A stretch of 64,000 nt of DNA from Micromonospora haikouensis (GCF_900091595.1 NZ_FMCW01000004.1:239714-303713), one strand, 5' to 3'; numbered from the stretch's first letter, positions 44,943-54,419 are shown. Numbers and translations are program-made. Notes: a model not told the origin generated them from the sequence alone.

Positions 44943-45749
44943 TCAGGCGTCGACGGGGGACGGCGCGGTCAGGTTGGCGCGGGCGAACTCCAGGGCCTCG
45001 CGCAGGTCGGCCTCGCGGACGGCGCGGCTCTTCGCGCCCCGCGTGGTGACCTCGACGGCCACCGAGCCGGTGAAGCCGCGCCCGGCCAGGGAGCGCAGCA
45101 GCTCGCCGCAGGGCTGGCCGCCGCGCCCCGGCACCAGGTGCTCGTCGCGCCCCTCGCCGGTGCCGTCGCCGAGGTGCACGTGGGCGAGGCTCGACCCCAT
45201 CCGGTCGGCCATGGCCAGGGCGTCGGTGTGCGAGGCCGCGCAGTGCGACAGGTCGAGGGTGTACGACGGGTAGCCGGTCTCGGTCGGATCCCACCCGGGG
45301 GCGTACGGGACGAACTGCCGGCCGGCCATCCGCACCGGGTACATGTTCTCCACGGCGAAGCGCAGCCCGGTGAACCGCCCGGCGACCTCGTCCAGCCCGT
45401 CGGCGAAGGTGCGGGCGTAGTCGCGCTGCCAGGTGAACGGCGGGTGCACCACGACGGTGGGCGCCTCCAGGGTGTCGGCCAGCTCGGCGGCGCGGCGCAG
45501 CCGCTCCCACGGGTCGGGGCTCCACACCCGCTGGGTGACCAGCAGGCAGGGGGCGTGGACGGAGAGCACCGGCACGCCGTAGTGCGCGGCGAGGCCGCGC
45601 AGCGCGCCGGCGTCCTGGCTGACGGCGTCGGTCCAGACCATGACCTCGATGCCGTCGTATCCGAGTGCCGCGGCCAGCTGGAACGCCGCCGCGGTCCGCT
45701 CAGGGAACACCGAGGACGTGGACAGGAGCACCGGGACGCGGGAAGTCAC
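44943..45749 (-). CDS. Sugar phosphate isomerase/epimerase-like TIM-barrel protein
   Basis: 268 residues of the xylose-isomerase-like AP-endonuclease-2 superfamily. Metal-binding segments visible are [27 protein letters not shown] (Glu), [32 protein letters not shown] and [10 protein letters not shown]. Substrate unknown; homologous to Rv0498 by position. GTG 45749 follows TACGCT with 7 nt (leaderless). An upstream in-frame ATG adds 30 unconserved residues. The downstream neighbour on the opposite strand is convergent. Confidence 0.86.
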   Translation of the reverse strand: MTSRVPVLLSTSSVFPERTAAAFQLAAALGYDGIEVMVWTDAVSQDAGALRGLAAHYGVPVLSVHAPCLLVTQRVWSPDPWERLRRAAELADTLEAPTVVVHPPFTWQRDYARTFADGLDEVAGRFTGLRFAVENMYPVRMAGRQFVPYAPGWDPTETGYPSYTLDLSHCAASHTDALAMADRMGSSLAHVHLGDGTGEGRDEHLVPGRGGQPCGELLRSLAGRGFTGSVAVEVTTRGAKSRAVREADLREALEFARANLTAPSPVDA

Positions 45750-45856
45750 AGCTGCCAGCGTAGCCCGGCCCACGTTGCGGCATCGTGACGAGTAATCGCA
45801 AATCGCCCGTAGCGCCGCAACGGGCCTCCGGGACGTCACGGCAGGTCACCGGGCGT

Positions 45857-46801
45857 TCAGCGTTCGGTGAGCCGGTCGAGCTGGCGCAGGATGACCCCCT
45901 CCCGCAGCGCCCACGGGCAGATGTCCAACGCGGGCACGTCGAGCCGGCGCAGCACCGCCTCGGCCACCACCGCCCCGGCCAGCAGCTGGTGCGCCCGGCC
46001 GACGCTCACCCCCTCCAGCTCGCTCAGGTGGCGCGGCGGGATGTGCCGGACGAAGCCGAGCACCTGCCGCAGCCCGTCCCGGGTCAGGCTGCGCCGGGCC
46101 CACAGGCCGGCGCCGGAGGGGGCCGCCCCGGCCAGCCGGGCCAGGGTGCGGAACGTCTTCGAGGTGGCCACGGGGCGTTCCCAGCCCACCTCGGCCATCT
46201 TCTCCACCACCGGGTCGAGCAGCCCGTCGACGTACTCCCGCAGTTCCGCCACGGCCCCGGCCGGCGGCGGCTCCGCGCCGTCGGGGTCGATGCGCAGCCG
46301 CTCCCGGGTCAGCCGGCCCGCACCGAGCGGCAGGGAGACCGCGACGTCCGGGTCCTCGTCGATGCCGGCGGCGATCTCCAGGGACCCGCCGCCGATGTCC
46401 AGGGCGAGCAGCCGGCCCGCCGACCAGCCGAACCACCGCCGGACCGCGAGGAACGTCATCCGCGCCTCGTCCGCGCCGGAGAGCACCTCCAGCCGTACGC
46501 CGGTGGCCTCGCGCACCCGCGCCAGCACCTCGGCCGCGTTGGTGGCGTCGCGCACCGCGGAGGTGGCGAAGGCCAGCAGGTCGTCGCTGCCCAGCCGGGT
46601 GGCCGAGGCGCGGGCCGCGTCGACCGCCCGGACCAGCCCGTCCGCGCCGGCCTCGGTGAGCGCCCCGTCCGGGCCGATCTGCTCGGCGAGCCGGAGCACC
46701 ACCTTCTCCGAGTGCGCCGGCCACGGGTGCGCGCCGTGGTGGGCGTCGACCACCAGCAGGTGCACCGTGTTGGAACCGACGTCGAGGACTCCCAGTCGCA
46801 T
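45857..46801 (-). CDS. Ppx/GppA-family phosphatase
   Basis: 314-residue actin-like ATPase-fold enzyme, probably an exopolyphosphatase or pppGpp phosphatase. Motifs are [20 protein letters not shown] (phosphate 1), [27 protein letters not shown] (catalytic Glu), [14 protein letters not shown] (phosphate 2) and [17 protein letters not shown]. Short form, without the C-terminal HD domain of E. coli Ppx. The mycobacterial homologue Rv0496 holds the same relative place. ATG 46801 has TAGTGT with 7 nt between. Proximity to regX3-senX3-phoU fits a role in phosphate/polyphosphate balance. Confidence 0.92.
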   Translation of the reverse strand: MRLGVLDVGSNTVHLLVVDAHHGAHPWPAHSEKVVLRLAEQIGPDGALTEAGADGLVRAVDAARASATRLGSDDLLAFATSAVRDATNAAEVLARVREATGVRLEVLSGADEARMTFLAVRRWFGWSAGRLLALDIGGGSLEIAAGIDEDPDVAVSLPLGAGRLTRERLRIDPDGAEPPPAGAVAELREYVDGLLDPVVEKMAEVGWERPVATSKTFRTLARLAGAAPSGAGLWARRSLTRDGLRQVLGFVRHIPPRHLSELEGVSVGRAHQLLAGAVVAEAVLRRLDVPALDICPWALREGVILRQLDRLTER

Positions 46802-46875
46802 GCCGAAGACACTAGGGCCTGCCCGGATCGGTGGCTCGCCGGTGCGAGCGGGGCACCGGGCGTACGCTGGTCCGG

Positions 46876-47682
46876 GTGACGAGCCAGATCGAGATCCAGG
46901 TGCTGGTGGACGACCCCGACGACCCGCGCAGCCGCGAGGTGGGGCTGGACTTTCCCCGGGAGTGGATCGAGTTCGTCGACCCGGCCGACGCCACGCACGT
47001 GATCCGCGCCGACCTGACCTGGCTGCTGTCCCGCTGGACCTGCGTGTTCGGCCAGGGCTGCCACGGCATCGTCGCCGGCCGGGCCGCCGACGGCTGCTGC
47101 TCGCACGGGGCGTTCTTCACCGACTCCGACGACGAGAAGCGGGTCCGGGCGGCCGTCAAGCGGCTCACCCCGGAAAACTGGCAGCACTTCCGGCGCGGGT
47201 TCAAGAACTGGACCGAGAACGACACGGTCGACGGCAAGACGCCGGCCCGGCGCACCGCCACCCGCGCGATCGACGCACCGTGCGTGTTCCTCAACGACGC
47301 CGACTTTCCCGGCGGGGGCGGCTGCGCGCTGCACGCGCAGGCCCTGCGCGACGGGGTGCACCCGCTGGAATACAAGCCGGACGTCTGCTGGCAGCTGCCG
47401 GTCCGCCGGGACCAGGAGTGGCACAAGCGGCCGGACAACACGAAGGTGCTGGTCTCCACGCTGGCCGAGTTCGACCGGCGGGGCTGGGGCGCGGGCGGGC
47501 ACGACCTCGACTGGTGGTGCACCTCGTCGACGGACGCGCACGTCGGCACCGAGCCGATGTACGTCTCGTACGGCCCGGAGCTGACCGCGCTGGTCGGCGC
47601 GGCGGCGTACGCGAAGCTCGCGGAGCTGTGCGCGGCCCGGCTGCGGCAGGGCCAGATCGCCTCCCACCCGGCCAGCACGTAA
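46876..47682 (+). CDS. Cysteine-rich conserved protein (DUF3109-like)
   Basis: 268 residues with a spaced cysteine set: C56 and C62 ([10 protein letters not shown]), C74-C75 ([10 protein letters not shown]), C136 (CVFLND), C150 (GGGGCALHA) and C171 (KPDVCWQLP). The pattern CALHAQAL...KPxxCWxLP is that of YkgJ/DUF3109-type proteins, which may bind zinc or an Fe-S cluster; no activity is known. GTG 46876 follows TACGCT by 7 nt (leaderless). Its TAA stop forms the first three bases of a dispersed inverted repeat. Confidence 0.72.
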   Translation: MTSQIEIQVLVDDPDDPRSREVGLDFPREWIEFVDPADATHVIRADLTWLLSRWTCVFGQGCHGIVAGRAADGCCSHGAFFTDSDDEKRVRAAVKRLTPENWQHFRRGFKNWTENDTVDGKTPARRTATRAIDAPCVFLNDADFPGGGGCALHAQALRDGVHPLEYKPDVCWQLPVRRDQEWHKRPDNTKVLVSTLAEFDRRGWGAGGHDLDWWCTSSTDAHVGTEPMYVSYGPELTALVGAAAYAKLAELCAARLRQGQIASHPAST

Positions 47683-47731
47683 GGAAGGGCCCCCTGTTAA
47701 CGCTTTCCGCATAGGAAGGGCCCCTTCCTAA
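47680..47731. repeat. Dispersed intergenic inverted repeat, copy B (inverted orientation)
   Basis: Runs from TAAGGAAGGGCCCCC (47680) through GTTAACGC to AGGAAGGGCCCCTTCCTAA (47731). Compared with copies A and D it is reversed. Its right part contains a perfect 8-bp dyad AGGAAGGG-c-CCCTTCCT. It starts at the stop codon of the Cys-rich gene and ends 59 bp before the convergent regX3 stop, a terminator position. Confidence 0.85.
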
Positions 47732-47789
47732 CCACGCTGGCGAGTGCTCAGCGCACCGACCGGGTGCGGTCAGGCGGTGATCGGGCCCG

Positions 47790-48473
47790 TCACGGCTCGA
47801 ACTTGTAGCCCAGGCCCCGGACGGTGACGATGAAGCGCGGCGCGGACGGCTCCGGCTCGATCTTCGAGCGCAGCCGCTTGACGTGCACGTCGAGGGTCTT
47901 CGTGTCGCCGACGTAGTCGGCGCCCCAGACCCGGTCGATGAGCTGGCCCCGGGTCAGCACCCGGCCGGCGTTGCGCAGCAGCAGCTCCAGCAGCTCGAAC
48001 TCCTTGAGCGGAAGCTGCACGGTGCCCCCGTCCACGGTGACCACGTGCCGCTCGATGTCCATCCGCACCGGCCCGGCCGCCAGGGTCGGCGCCCCCGACT
48101 CGGCCACGTCGGGGGTCTGCCGGCGCAGCACCGCCCGGATCCGGGCCACCAGCTCCCGAGGCGAGTACGGCTTCGTCACGTAGTCGTCGGCCCCGATCTC
48201 CAGGCCGACGACCTTGTCGATCTCGCTGTCCCGCGCGGTGACCATGATGATCGGCACGTGCGAGCGCTGGCGGAGCTGCCGGCACACCTCGGTGCCGGAC
48301 ATCTCGGGCAGCATGAGGTCGAGCAGCACGATGTCCGCGCCCGTCCGGTCGAACTCGGTGAGGGCGGACGGGCCGGTGGCCGCGACCGAGACCTCGAAGC
48401 CCTCCTTGCGGAGCATGTACGACAGGGCGTCGGAGAACGACTCCTCGTCCTCGACCACCAGAACGCGGCTCAA
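47790..48473 (-). CDS. regX3: Response regulator RegX3 (phosphate)
   Basis: 227 residues, OmpR/PhoB class. Receiver: RVLVVEDEESFSDALSYML, phospho-acceptor in IVLLDLMLPEMSGTEV, ADDYVTKPYSPRELVARIRA. Winged helix: LPLKEFELLELLLRNAGRVL, then RVWGADYVGDTKTLDVHVKR. Closely similar to M. tuberculosis RegX3. The start is TTG 48473, with AAAGGAA about 8 nt upstream and the conserved N-terminus in register; in-frame starts further up fall inside senX3. Co-transcribed with senX3, 13 nt downstream. Confidence 0.95.
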   Translation of the reverse strand: MSRVLVVEDEESFSDALSYMLRKEGFEVSVAATGPSALTEFDRTGADIVLLDLMLPEMSGTEVCRQLRQRSHVPIIMVTARDSEIDKVVGLEIGADDYVTKPYSPRELVARIRAVLRRQTPDVAESGAPTLAAGPVRMDIERHVVTVDGGTVQLPLKEFELLELLLRNAGRVLTRGQLIDRVWGADYVGDTKTLDVHVKRLRSKIEPEPSAPRFIVTVRGLGYKFEP

Positions 48474-48486
48474 CGGGGTATTCCTT

Positions 48487-49797
48487 TCATAGCGGTCGGA
48501 CCTGCCGGAGCTCGGCCGGGCCGGCCTCGATCCCATCCGATTGCGGTGTCGGCAGCAGGTCGTCCGGTGGACGGGCGGGCAGCCGGAGGGTGAACGTCGA
48601 CCCACCACCAAGAGTGCTCGACACCTCGACCCGGCCGCCATGGTTGCTGGCGATGTGTTTGACGATGGCCAGGCCGAGGCCGGTGCCGCCGGTGGCCCGG
48701 GAACGGGCCTGGTCGGCCCGGTAGAACCGTTCGAAGATCCGCTCGACGTCCGTCGGCGCGATCCCGATGCCCTGGTCGGCGACGGAGATCGTGACGTGCT
48801 CGCCGTCGGACCGGGTGGTGACCCGGACGGTGGTGTCCTCGCCCGAGTAGGTGATGCCGTTCTCGACGAGGTTCGCCACGGCGGTGGCGAGCTGGGCGTC
48901 GCTGCCGTAGACCGTCAGCCCGCGCTCGCCCTCGGTGGCCACCTCGATCCGCCGGGCGGCGGCGGTGGTGCGGGTGCGGTCGATCACCTCGGCGATCACC
49001 CAGTCCACGGCGACCGGCTCCGGGGCGGGCTGCGGCTCGGCGCCCTGGAGCCGGGTCAGCTCCAGCAGTTCCTGCACCAGCCGCCCCAGCCGGGTCGACT
49101 CGTGCTGGATGCGCTCGGCGAACCGGCGCGCGGCGACCAGGTCCTCGGAGAGGTCGGGGGCCGCCGCGCCGGCCGGCTCGGTGGCGTCCAGCAGCGCCTC
49201 GGCGAGCAGTTGCAGGGCCCCGATGGGCGTCTTCAGCTCGTGGCTGACGTTGGCCACGAAGTCCCGGCGGACCCGGGCCAGCCGGTGCGACTCGGTGACG
49301 TCGGCCGCCTCCACGGCCACGTGCCCGCCGCCGATGGCCATCGCCCGCAGGTGCACGCCGAGCGGGTCGGGGCCGGAGGCGTCGCGGCCGCGCGGCAGGT
49401 CCAGCTCGATCTCGCGCCGCACGCCGGTGCGCCGGACCTGCCCCGCGAGGGTACGGATCAGCGGGTGCGCGGCGATCGAGCCGGGCGTGGCCCCGGTGCG
49501 CAGCAGCCCCATCGCGCGGGCCGCCGGGTTGACCAGGACCGGCACGTCATCGGGGCCGAGTACCACGACGCCGGCGCGCAGCGAGTCCACCGTGCGGCGG
49601 CCCAGGCTGGAGAGGCCGGTCTGCTGCTCGTCGACCATCACGGGCCTCCCCCTGGTCCGGAACAGGCGGGCGGGGCCGCCGCTCCCGGCGGCCGGGCCGC
49701 GGCGACGCCACGACCGGACGAGCCGGGGCAGCAGCGACCCGATGGCCAGCCCGGCCACCAGTGTCACGACCGCCGCCGTCGTCACCGCCCACTCCAC
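48487..49797 (-). CDS. senX3: Sensor histidine kinase SenX3
   Basis: 436 residues. One N-terminal transmembrane segment (VTTAAVVTLVAGLAIGSLLP), a PAS-like region (SLRAGVVVLGPDDVPVLVNP), HisKA with FVANVSHELKTPIGALQLLA, and HATPase boxes NLVENGITYSG, ISVADQGIGIAPTD and RATGGTGLGLAIVKHIASNH. In mycobacteria SenX3 and PhoU set RegX3 activity according to phosphate. GTG 49797 follows TACGAT by 6 nt (leaderless). It is divergent from phoU, with PHO-box-like repeats in between. Confidence 0.95.
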   Translation of the reverse strand: MEWAVTTAAVVTLVAGLAIGSLLPRLVRSWRRRGPAAGSGGPARLFRTRGRPVMVDEQQTGLSSLGRRTVDSLRAGVVVLGPDDVPVLVNPAARAMGLLRTGATPGSIAAHPLIRTLAGQVRRTGVRREIELDLPRGRDASGPDPLGVHLRAMAIGGGHVAVEAADVTESHRLARVRRDFVANVSHELKTPIGALQLLAEALLDATEPAGAAAPDLSEDLVAARRFAERIQHESTRLGRLVQELLELTRLQGAEPQPAPEPVAVDWVIAEVIDRTRTTAAARRIEVATEGERGLTVYGSDAQLATAVANLVENGITYSGEDTTVRVTTRSDGEHVTISVADQGIGIAPTDVERIFERFYRADQARSRATGGTGLGLAIVKHIASNHGGRVEVSSTLGGGSTFTLRLPARPPDDLLPTPQSDGIEAGPAELRQVRPL

Positions 49798-49810
49798 CCG
49801 GCGATCGTAG

Positions 49811-49918
49811 GGTCATTGTTCATCTGGACATCGCCACAAACGGGACGAAACGCTCTCGCTTCCGGCGATGTTCACCCGTCGGTCCCGCGTCGTTCACCAG
49901 CGTTCACCTCCGGTCATC
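49811..49918. promoter_or_regulatory. PHO-box-like direct repeats between senX3 and phoU
   Basis: GTTCACC occurs at 49870, 49892 and 49902, with related units GGTCCCG (49881) and GGTCATC (49912), giving steps of 11, 11, 10 and 10 bp. Closer to senX3 are GGTCATT (49811) and GTTCATC (49818). Streptomycete PHO boxes are 11-nt direct repeats of GTTCACC-n4, bound by the PhoB/RegX3-class regulator. This is the expected RegX3 site for both senX3-regX3 and phoU. Confidence 0.75.
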
Positions 49919-50008
49919 TCCCCCGGCCTACGGTTGTCGCGCACCCTGCCAGACCAGCGCCGACGCCCGCAGCCCCGGGCCGGCGACCACCGACCACAGG
50001 ACGTGATG

Positions 50009-50662
50009 ATGCGCGACGAGTTCCGGGCCGACCTCCAGATTGTCAGCCAGCTGCTGGTGGACATGGCCGAGGCCATCCGCGCGGCCATGCGCCAGGCCAC
50101 CCGCGCCCTGCTCACCGCCGACCGCCAGGCCGCCGAGAACGTGATCGAGCGGGACGCCGAGATCGACGAGCTCTACCGGCACGTCGAGGAGCGGGTCTGC
50201 GACCTGCTGGCCCGGCAGGCCCCCGTCGCCTCCGACCTGCGGGCCATGATCACCGCCCTGCACGTGGCCGCCGACCTGGAGCGGATGGGGGACCTGGCCG
50301 ACCACGTGGCGAAGACCGCGCTGCGCCGGCACCCCTCGCCGGCCGTGCCGGCGGAGCTGCGGCCGGTCTTCGTCGACATGGCGTCGATCGCCGACCGGAT
50401 GGCCGAGAAGATCGGCTCGGTGCTGGCCAAGCCCGACGCCGACCTCGCCGCCGAGCTGGACCGCGACGACGACGCCATGGACGACCTGCACAAGAGCCTG
50501 TTCGGGGTGCTGCTCGGCGACGACTGGCCGTACGGGGTGGAGACGGCGATCGACGCCACCCTGCTCGGCCGCTTCTACGAGCGGTTCGCCGACCACGCGG
50601 TCAACGCCGGCGAGCACGTCGTCTACCTGATCACCGGGGAGCCGGCCGCCGCGGCCGAGTGA
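50009..50662 (+). CDS. phoU: Phosphate signalling protein PhoU
   Basis: 217 residues, two three-helix bundles with the metal-binding repeats (ERDAEIDELYRHVEERV, DLERMGDLADHVAKTAL in the first; DRDDDAMDDLHKSLFGVL, YERFADHAVNAGEHVVYL in the second). It links phosphate transport to the SenX3 kinase. ATG 50009 (MRDEFRADLQ) is preferred; GTG 50003 and ATG 50006 are adjacent and in frame. No pst genes are in the window. Confidence 0.94.
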   Translation: MRDEFRADLQIVSQLLVDMAEAIRAAMRQATRALLTADRQAAENVIERDAEIDELYRHVEERVCDLLARQAPVASDLRAMITALHVAADLERMGDLADHVAKTALRRHPSPAVPAELRPVFVDMASIADRMAEKIGSVLAKPDADLAAELDRDDDAMDDLHKSLFGVLLGDDWPYGVETAIDATLLGRFYERFADHAVNAGEHVVYLITGEPAAAAE

Positions 50663-50671
50663 GCGCCCCAG

Positions 50672-50722
50672 GCGTTAGGAAGGGCCCCTTGTTATCACGA
50701 AAGCGATAACAAGGGGCCCTTC
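50672..50722. repeat. Dispersed intergenic inverted repeat, copy C (perfect hairpin)
   Basis: AGGAAGGGCCCCTTGTTATC (50674-50693) is the exact reverse complement of 50702-50721; loop ACGAAAGC. It sits between the convergent stops of phoU (50662) and gpmA (50732) and is the best-preserved member of the family, so it should terminate both transcripts. Confidence 0.93.
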
Positions 50723-50731
50723 CTTCGTCGG

Positions 50732-51499
50732 TCAGCGGCCCTGGTTGGCGACCGCGGCGGCGGCCTCCTTGGCGGCGGCCGGGTCGAGGTACGTCCCGCC
50801 GAGGACCTGCGGACGCAGCTGCGGGTCCAGGTCGTAGCGCAGCGGGATGCCGGTCGGGATGTTGAGCTTGGCGATCGCCTCGTCGCTGATCTGGTCGAGG
50901 TGCTTGACCAGCGCGCGCAGCGAGTTGCCGTGCGCGGCCACCAGCACCGTCCGGCCCGCCAGGATGTCCGGCACGATCGAGTCGTACCAGTACGGCAGCA
51001 TCCGCTCGACGACGTCCTTGAGGCACTCGGTGCGCGGCATCAGCTCGGTCGGCAGCAGCGCGTACCGGGGGTCGCCCACCTGCGACCACTCGTCGTCGTC
51101 GGCGATCGGCGGCGGCGGGGTGTCGTACGACCGACGCCAGAGCATGAACTGCTCCTCGCCGTACTCGTCGAGGGTCTGCTTCTTGTTCTTGCCCTGCAGG
51201 GCGCCGTAGTGGCGCTCGTTGAGCCGCCACGACCGGCGCACCGCGATCCAGTGCCGGTCGGCGGCGTTCAGCGCCAGCTCGGCGGTGCGGATCGCCCGGC
51301 GCATCACGCTGGTGTGCACCACGTCCGGCAGCAGGTCGTGCTCGCGCAGCAGCTCACCGCCGCGGCGCGCCTCCGCCTCACCCTTGGCGGTCAGGTCGAC
51401 GTCGACCCAGCCGGTGAAGAGGTTCTTCGCGTTCCAGTCGCTCTCGCCGTGCCGCAGCAGGACCAGCGTCCCGACGGTGGGCCCTTCGCTCGCAGTCAT
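50732..51499 (-). CDS. gpmA: 2,3-bisphosphoglycerate-dependent phosphoglycerate mutase
   Basis: Interconverts 3- and 2-phosphoglycerate. 255 residues from ATG 51499 (AGGA with suitable spacing; ATG 51508 is also in frame). Signature [20 protein letters not shown] carries the phospho-His. Then [20 protein letters not shown] and [19 protein letters not shown] with the second His. Length and motifs are normal for dPGM. In actinobacteria gpm lies next to senX3-regX3, as here. Confidence 0.96.
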   Translation of the reverse strand: MTASEGPTVGTLVLLRHGESDWNAKNLFTGWVDVDLTAKGEAEARRGGELLREHDLLPDVVHTSVMRRAIRTAELALNAADRHWIAVRRSWRLNERHYGALQGKNKKQTLDEYGEEQFMLWRRSYDTPPPPIADDDEWSQVGDPRYALLPTELMPRTECLKDVVERMLPYWYDSIVPDILAGRTVLVAAHGNSLRALVKHLDQISDEAIAKLNIPTGIPLRYDLDPQLRPQVLGGTYLDPAAAKEAAAAVANQGR

Positions 51500-51650
51500 G
51501 CCGATCATCCTGCCGCACTCCGTCGACGGACACGCGGGGACCTGCGGTGACGACCACCACGTGGAAAAGCCGGTGACCGGCCTTCGGCCCCGCGACTAGG
51601 TTGTAAGGCGCTTTGGATACATCGGTCATTACCGAAAGCGGGGCGCGAGC

Positions 51651-52937
51651 GTGCGGGCGATGCGGGGCTGGTTCCGGGACACCACGGGCGGGCTGCCCAG
51701 GACCTTCTGGCACCTGTGGACGGGCACCCTGATCAACCGCCTCGGCTCGTTCGTCCTGGTCTTCCTGGCCATCTACCTCACCCAGGAGCGCGGCTTCGAC
51801 GAGCTGGCCGCCGGCCTCGTGCTCGGCCTGTGGGGCGTCGGCGGCGCGGTCGGGACGACGCTGGGCGGGACGCTCGCCGACCGGTGGGGCCGGCGACCGA
51901 CGCTGCTCACCGCCCACCTCGGCGCGGCGGCCATGATGCTCACCCTCGGCTTCGCCCAGCAGCTCTGGGCGGTGGCCGGCGGGGCGCTGCTGCTCGGCCT
52001 GTTCGCCGAGGCGGCCCGCCCGGCGTTCGGCGCGATGATGATCGACGTGGTGCCGGAGCGGGACCGGCTGCGCGCGTTCTCGCTGAACTACTGGGCGATC
52101 AACCTCGGCTTCGCCTGCGCGGCGATCCTCGCCGGCCTGGCCGCCGAGGCCAGCTACCTCCTGCTGTTCGTGATCGACGCGGCGACCACCCTGGCCACCG
52201 CCGTGATCATCTTCGTGAAGGTGGCCGAGACCCGCGCCCCGGCCCGCGTCACCGTGCGCCCCGCCGGGGCCGCCCGCCCCCGGGGGGCGCTGCGCACCAT
52301 CCTCGGCGACCGGGTCTACCTGGGCTTCGTGGCGCTCAACCTGCTCGGCGCGCTGGTCTTCCTCCAGCACATCTCGATGCTGCCGATCGCCATGGGCGAC
52401 GACGGCCTGAGCCCGTCCACGTACGGCGTGGTGATCGCGCTCAACGGGGTGCTCATCGTGGCCGGGCAGCTCTTCGTGCCCCGGCTGATCCGTGGGCGCA
52501 GCCGCTCGCACGTGCTCGCCCTCGCCGCCGTGGTGATGGGCGTCGGGTTCGGGCTGACCGCGTTCGCCGACGCCGCCTGGTTCTACGCCCTCACTGTGCT
52601 CGTCTGGACCCTCGGCGAGATGCTCAACTCGCCGTCGAACTCCACCCTGATCGCGGAGCTCTCCCCCGCCGACCTGCGCGGCCGGTACCAGGGCGTCTTC
52701 TCGCTGTCCTGGCAGGTCGCCGGGGCCAGCGCGCCGATCCTCGGCGGCCTGGTCCGGCAGCAGGCCGGCAACGCGGCGCTCTGGCTGGGCTGCGCGGCGG
52801 TCGGCGTCGTGGTGGCGGTCGCCCACCTGGCCTCCGGGCCGGCCCGGGAGCGGCGGGCCATGGCGCTGCGCCCGCCGGCCGAGCCCGTCGGGCCCGCGCC
52901 GGCGGAACGTGGACAGTTGACGTCCGTCGTGAACTGA
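51651..52937 (+). CDS. MFS transporter
   Basis: 428 residues with 11-12 hydrophobic helices. The loop 2-3 signature is GGTLADRWGRRPTLLTAHLG, and the second half has ELSPADLRGRYQGVFSLSWQ. Resembles drug/metabolite efflux members such as the MdtH/YfkF type; substrate not predictable. GTG 51651 has a weak GCGGGGCGCGAG upstream. The 151-bp gap from gpmA contains GGATACAT, a possible -10. A compact terminator follows (separate entry). Confidence 0.88.
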   Translation: MRAMRGWFRDTTGGLPRTFWHLWTGTLINRLGSFVLVFLAIYLTQERGFDELAAGLVLGLWGVGGAVGTTLGGTLADRWGRRPTLLTAHLGAAAMMLTLGFAQQLWAVAGGALLLGLFAEAARPAFGAMMIDVVPERDRLRAFSLNYWAINLGFACAAILAGLAAEASYLLLFVIDAATTLATAVIIFVKVAETRAPARVTVRPAGAARPRGALRTILGDRVYLGFVALNLLGALVFLQHISMLPIAMGDDGLSPSTYGVVIALNGVLIVAGQLFVPRLIRGRSRSHVLALAAVVMGVGFGLTAFADAAWFYALTVLVWTLGEMLNSPSNSTLIAELSPADLRGRYQGVFSLSWQVAGASAPILGGLVRQQAGNAALWLGCAAVGVVVAVAHLASGPARERRAMALRPPAEPVGPAPAERGQLTSVVN

Positions 52938-53336
52938 AGCTGTCCAAGATCCGGGGGTACGAAAGGCCGGGGCGACGCAAAGCGCCCACCTCGACCAGTG
53001 GTCGTGATGGGCGCCCGCATCGTGCCGGCGGCGGCGGGCGACACTCACCCCCGTAAGCGTCGCCCGCTCGCGCCGCCGGTTCCAACGGGTGGCGCCGTCC
53101 CCCAACGGCGGGATCCACCCGTCCCTGCGCCTGCACTCGTGCACGGATCTGATCGATCCACCGCTCCCCCGAACGGTTACGAGCGTGGCGCGTGCAATAA
53201 AGCTAGTTTCCCCTGGTTGCGGATTCAACCCGGAACGGCTGTCTCGCCGGTCACAACATCACCGTCCGAAACCGTACCCGTTCGCCGGGTCACCACCGGC
53301 ACACCGGGACTACCCGTGCGCCGGCCCCGCAAACGC
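52938..53336. other. Non-coding interval with two hairpins
   Basis: 399 bp between the convergent MFS and H1-like genes. Nested stem 1 pairs GCGCCCA (52982-52988) with TGGGCGC (53008-53014) around CGACCA-g-TGGTCG. Stem 2 pairs GCGGGCGAC (53034-53042) with GTCGCCCGC (53059-53067). Both are probable terminators for the MFS gene. Smaller dyads (TGCAC-tc-GTGCA at 53132, GGATC-tgatc-GATCC at 53145) follow. No convincing gene; the A/T-richer part near 53180-53230 could encode a small RNA, unsupported. Confidence 0.6.
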
Positions 53337-54341
53337 CTAGGCGTCCTCACGATCGGGTGACTCCGTGCGGAAGAAGTTGCTCTGCCGGCCGTCGCGCAGC
53401 TGCTCCTGGTAGATCAGGTTGAGCCGGCGGCCGTCGAAGGTGCGGAACCACTCGTCCCAGGTGATCTCCCGCACCCGGCTGCTCTCCCGGTACCCCGGCA
53501 GGTTGAACGTGAGCACCCCCGCCCGGCCGTTGCGCTCCGTGCCCGCGATCGTGGCCGGCCGGGCGTTGCGCTCCCGCGCCCAGCGCCGGATCACGTCGTG
53601 GTTGGTGGTGACCAGGCTGCGCCCCGGACGCTCCGGCCGGTCCTGGAGCGAGGTGATCGGCTGCGAGGACCGCGCCGACCGGGACGACGACCGGCCGGTC
53701 CGGATCGCCGACCGCTGGGCCGCGCCCTGGCCGGCCCGCGCCGGGGCCGCCTTCCTCGCCGAAGCGGCCCGGCGCGCCGAGGCCGAAGCCGGGGCCGCCT
53801 TGGCCGCCCGCGTCGGGGTCGCCTTCGCCCGCGCCGGGGACGCCGTCGCCCGCGCCCGCGTCGGGGTCGCCTTCGCCCGCGCCGGGGACGCCGTCGCCCG
53901 CGCCCGGCTCTGGGCCGCCCTCGCCCGCGCCGGGGACGGGGCCGCCTTGGCCCGGCCCGGGGCCGCCTTCGCCCGCGTCGGGGCCGGGGAAGCCTTCGCC
54001 CGGGCCGGGGTCGCCTTCGTTCGGGCGGCGGCCGCGGTGCGCGTACCCCCGGCGGTCTTGGCCTTCGTGCCGCTGGCGCGGCCCGCGGGCCCGGTGCTGC
54101 GCCGCGCCGCGCCCCGGCCCTCGGCGCGCAGGGTACGGGCCAGGGCCTTCACCAGCTCCGGCTTGCGCAGCACGGAGATCCCGGCGACGCCCCGACGACG
54201 CAGCTGGCCGCGGATGTCGTCCACCCGCATGCGGGAGATCTCCGACTCGGAGATCGTCGGGGTGTTCGGGGTCTGGTTGCCCGTCTGCCGTCTCGTCCTG
54301 GTCGCAGCCCCGCCGCGACCTGAGCTGTTCCGCTGAGCCAT
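53337..54341 (-). CDS. Histone H1-like protein with Rho-N domain and conserved C-terminal domain
   Basis: 334 residues in three parts. Residues about 30-75 are a Rho_N/SAP-like helix-extended domain (ISRMRVDDIRGQLRRRGVAG). Residues 80-220 are Ala/Lys/Arg/Pro-rich, with repeats such as ARATASPARAKATPTR, encoded by near-identical DNA blocks around 53760-54000. Residues 240-330 are a conserved domain (VIRRWARERNARPATIAGTE, then ITWDEWFRTFDGRRLNLIYQ) that ends many actinobacterial proteins and is often misnamed branching enzyme. A nucleoid-binding role is inferred from the basic tract. Start ATG 54341. Confidence 0.8.
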   Translation of the reverse strand: MAQRNSSGRGGAATRTRRQTGNQTPNTPTISESEISRMRVDDIRGQLRRRGVAGISVLRKPELVKALARTLRAEGRGAARRSTGPAGRASGTKAKTAGGTRTAAAARTKATPARAKASPAPTRAKAAPGRAKAAPSPARARAAQSRARATASPARAKATPTRARATASPARAKATPTRAAKAAPASASARRAASARKAAPARAGQGAAQRSAIRTGRSSSRSARSSQPITSLQDRPERPGRSLVTTNHDVIRRWARERNARPATIAGTERNGRAGVLTFNLPGYRESSRVREITWDEWFRTFDGRRLNLIYQEQLRDGRQSNFFRTESPDREDA

Positions 54342-54419
54342 GGGATGCTCCGCTCCTTGACAGTCCGTCCTCGGCGCGCGGTGGATCCCAGTGCCGCACC
54401 GCGCGGTGCGGCATACCCG

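Noticed and set aside
53080..53340. tRNA or small RNA between the MFS and H1-like genes
   Set aside because: No cloverleaf, T-loop or anticodon stem could be built; only short dyads are present.
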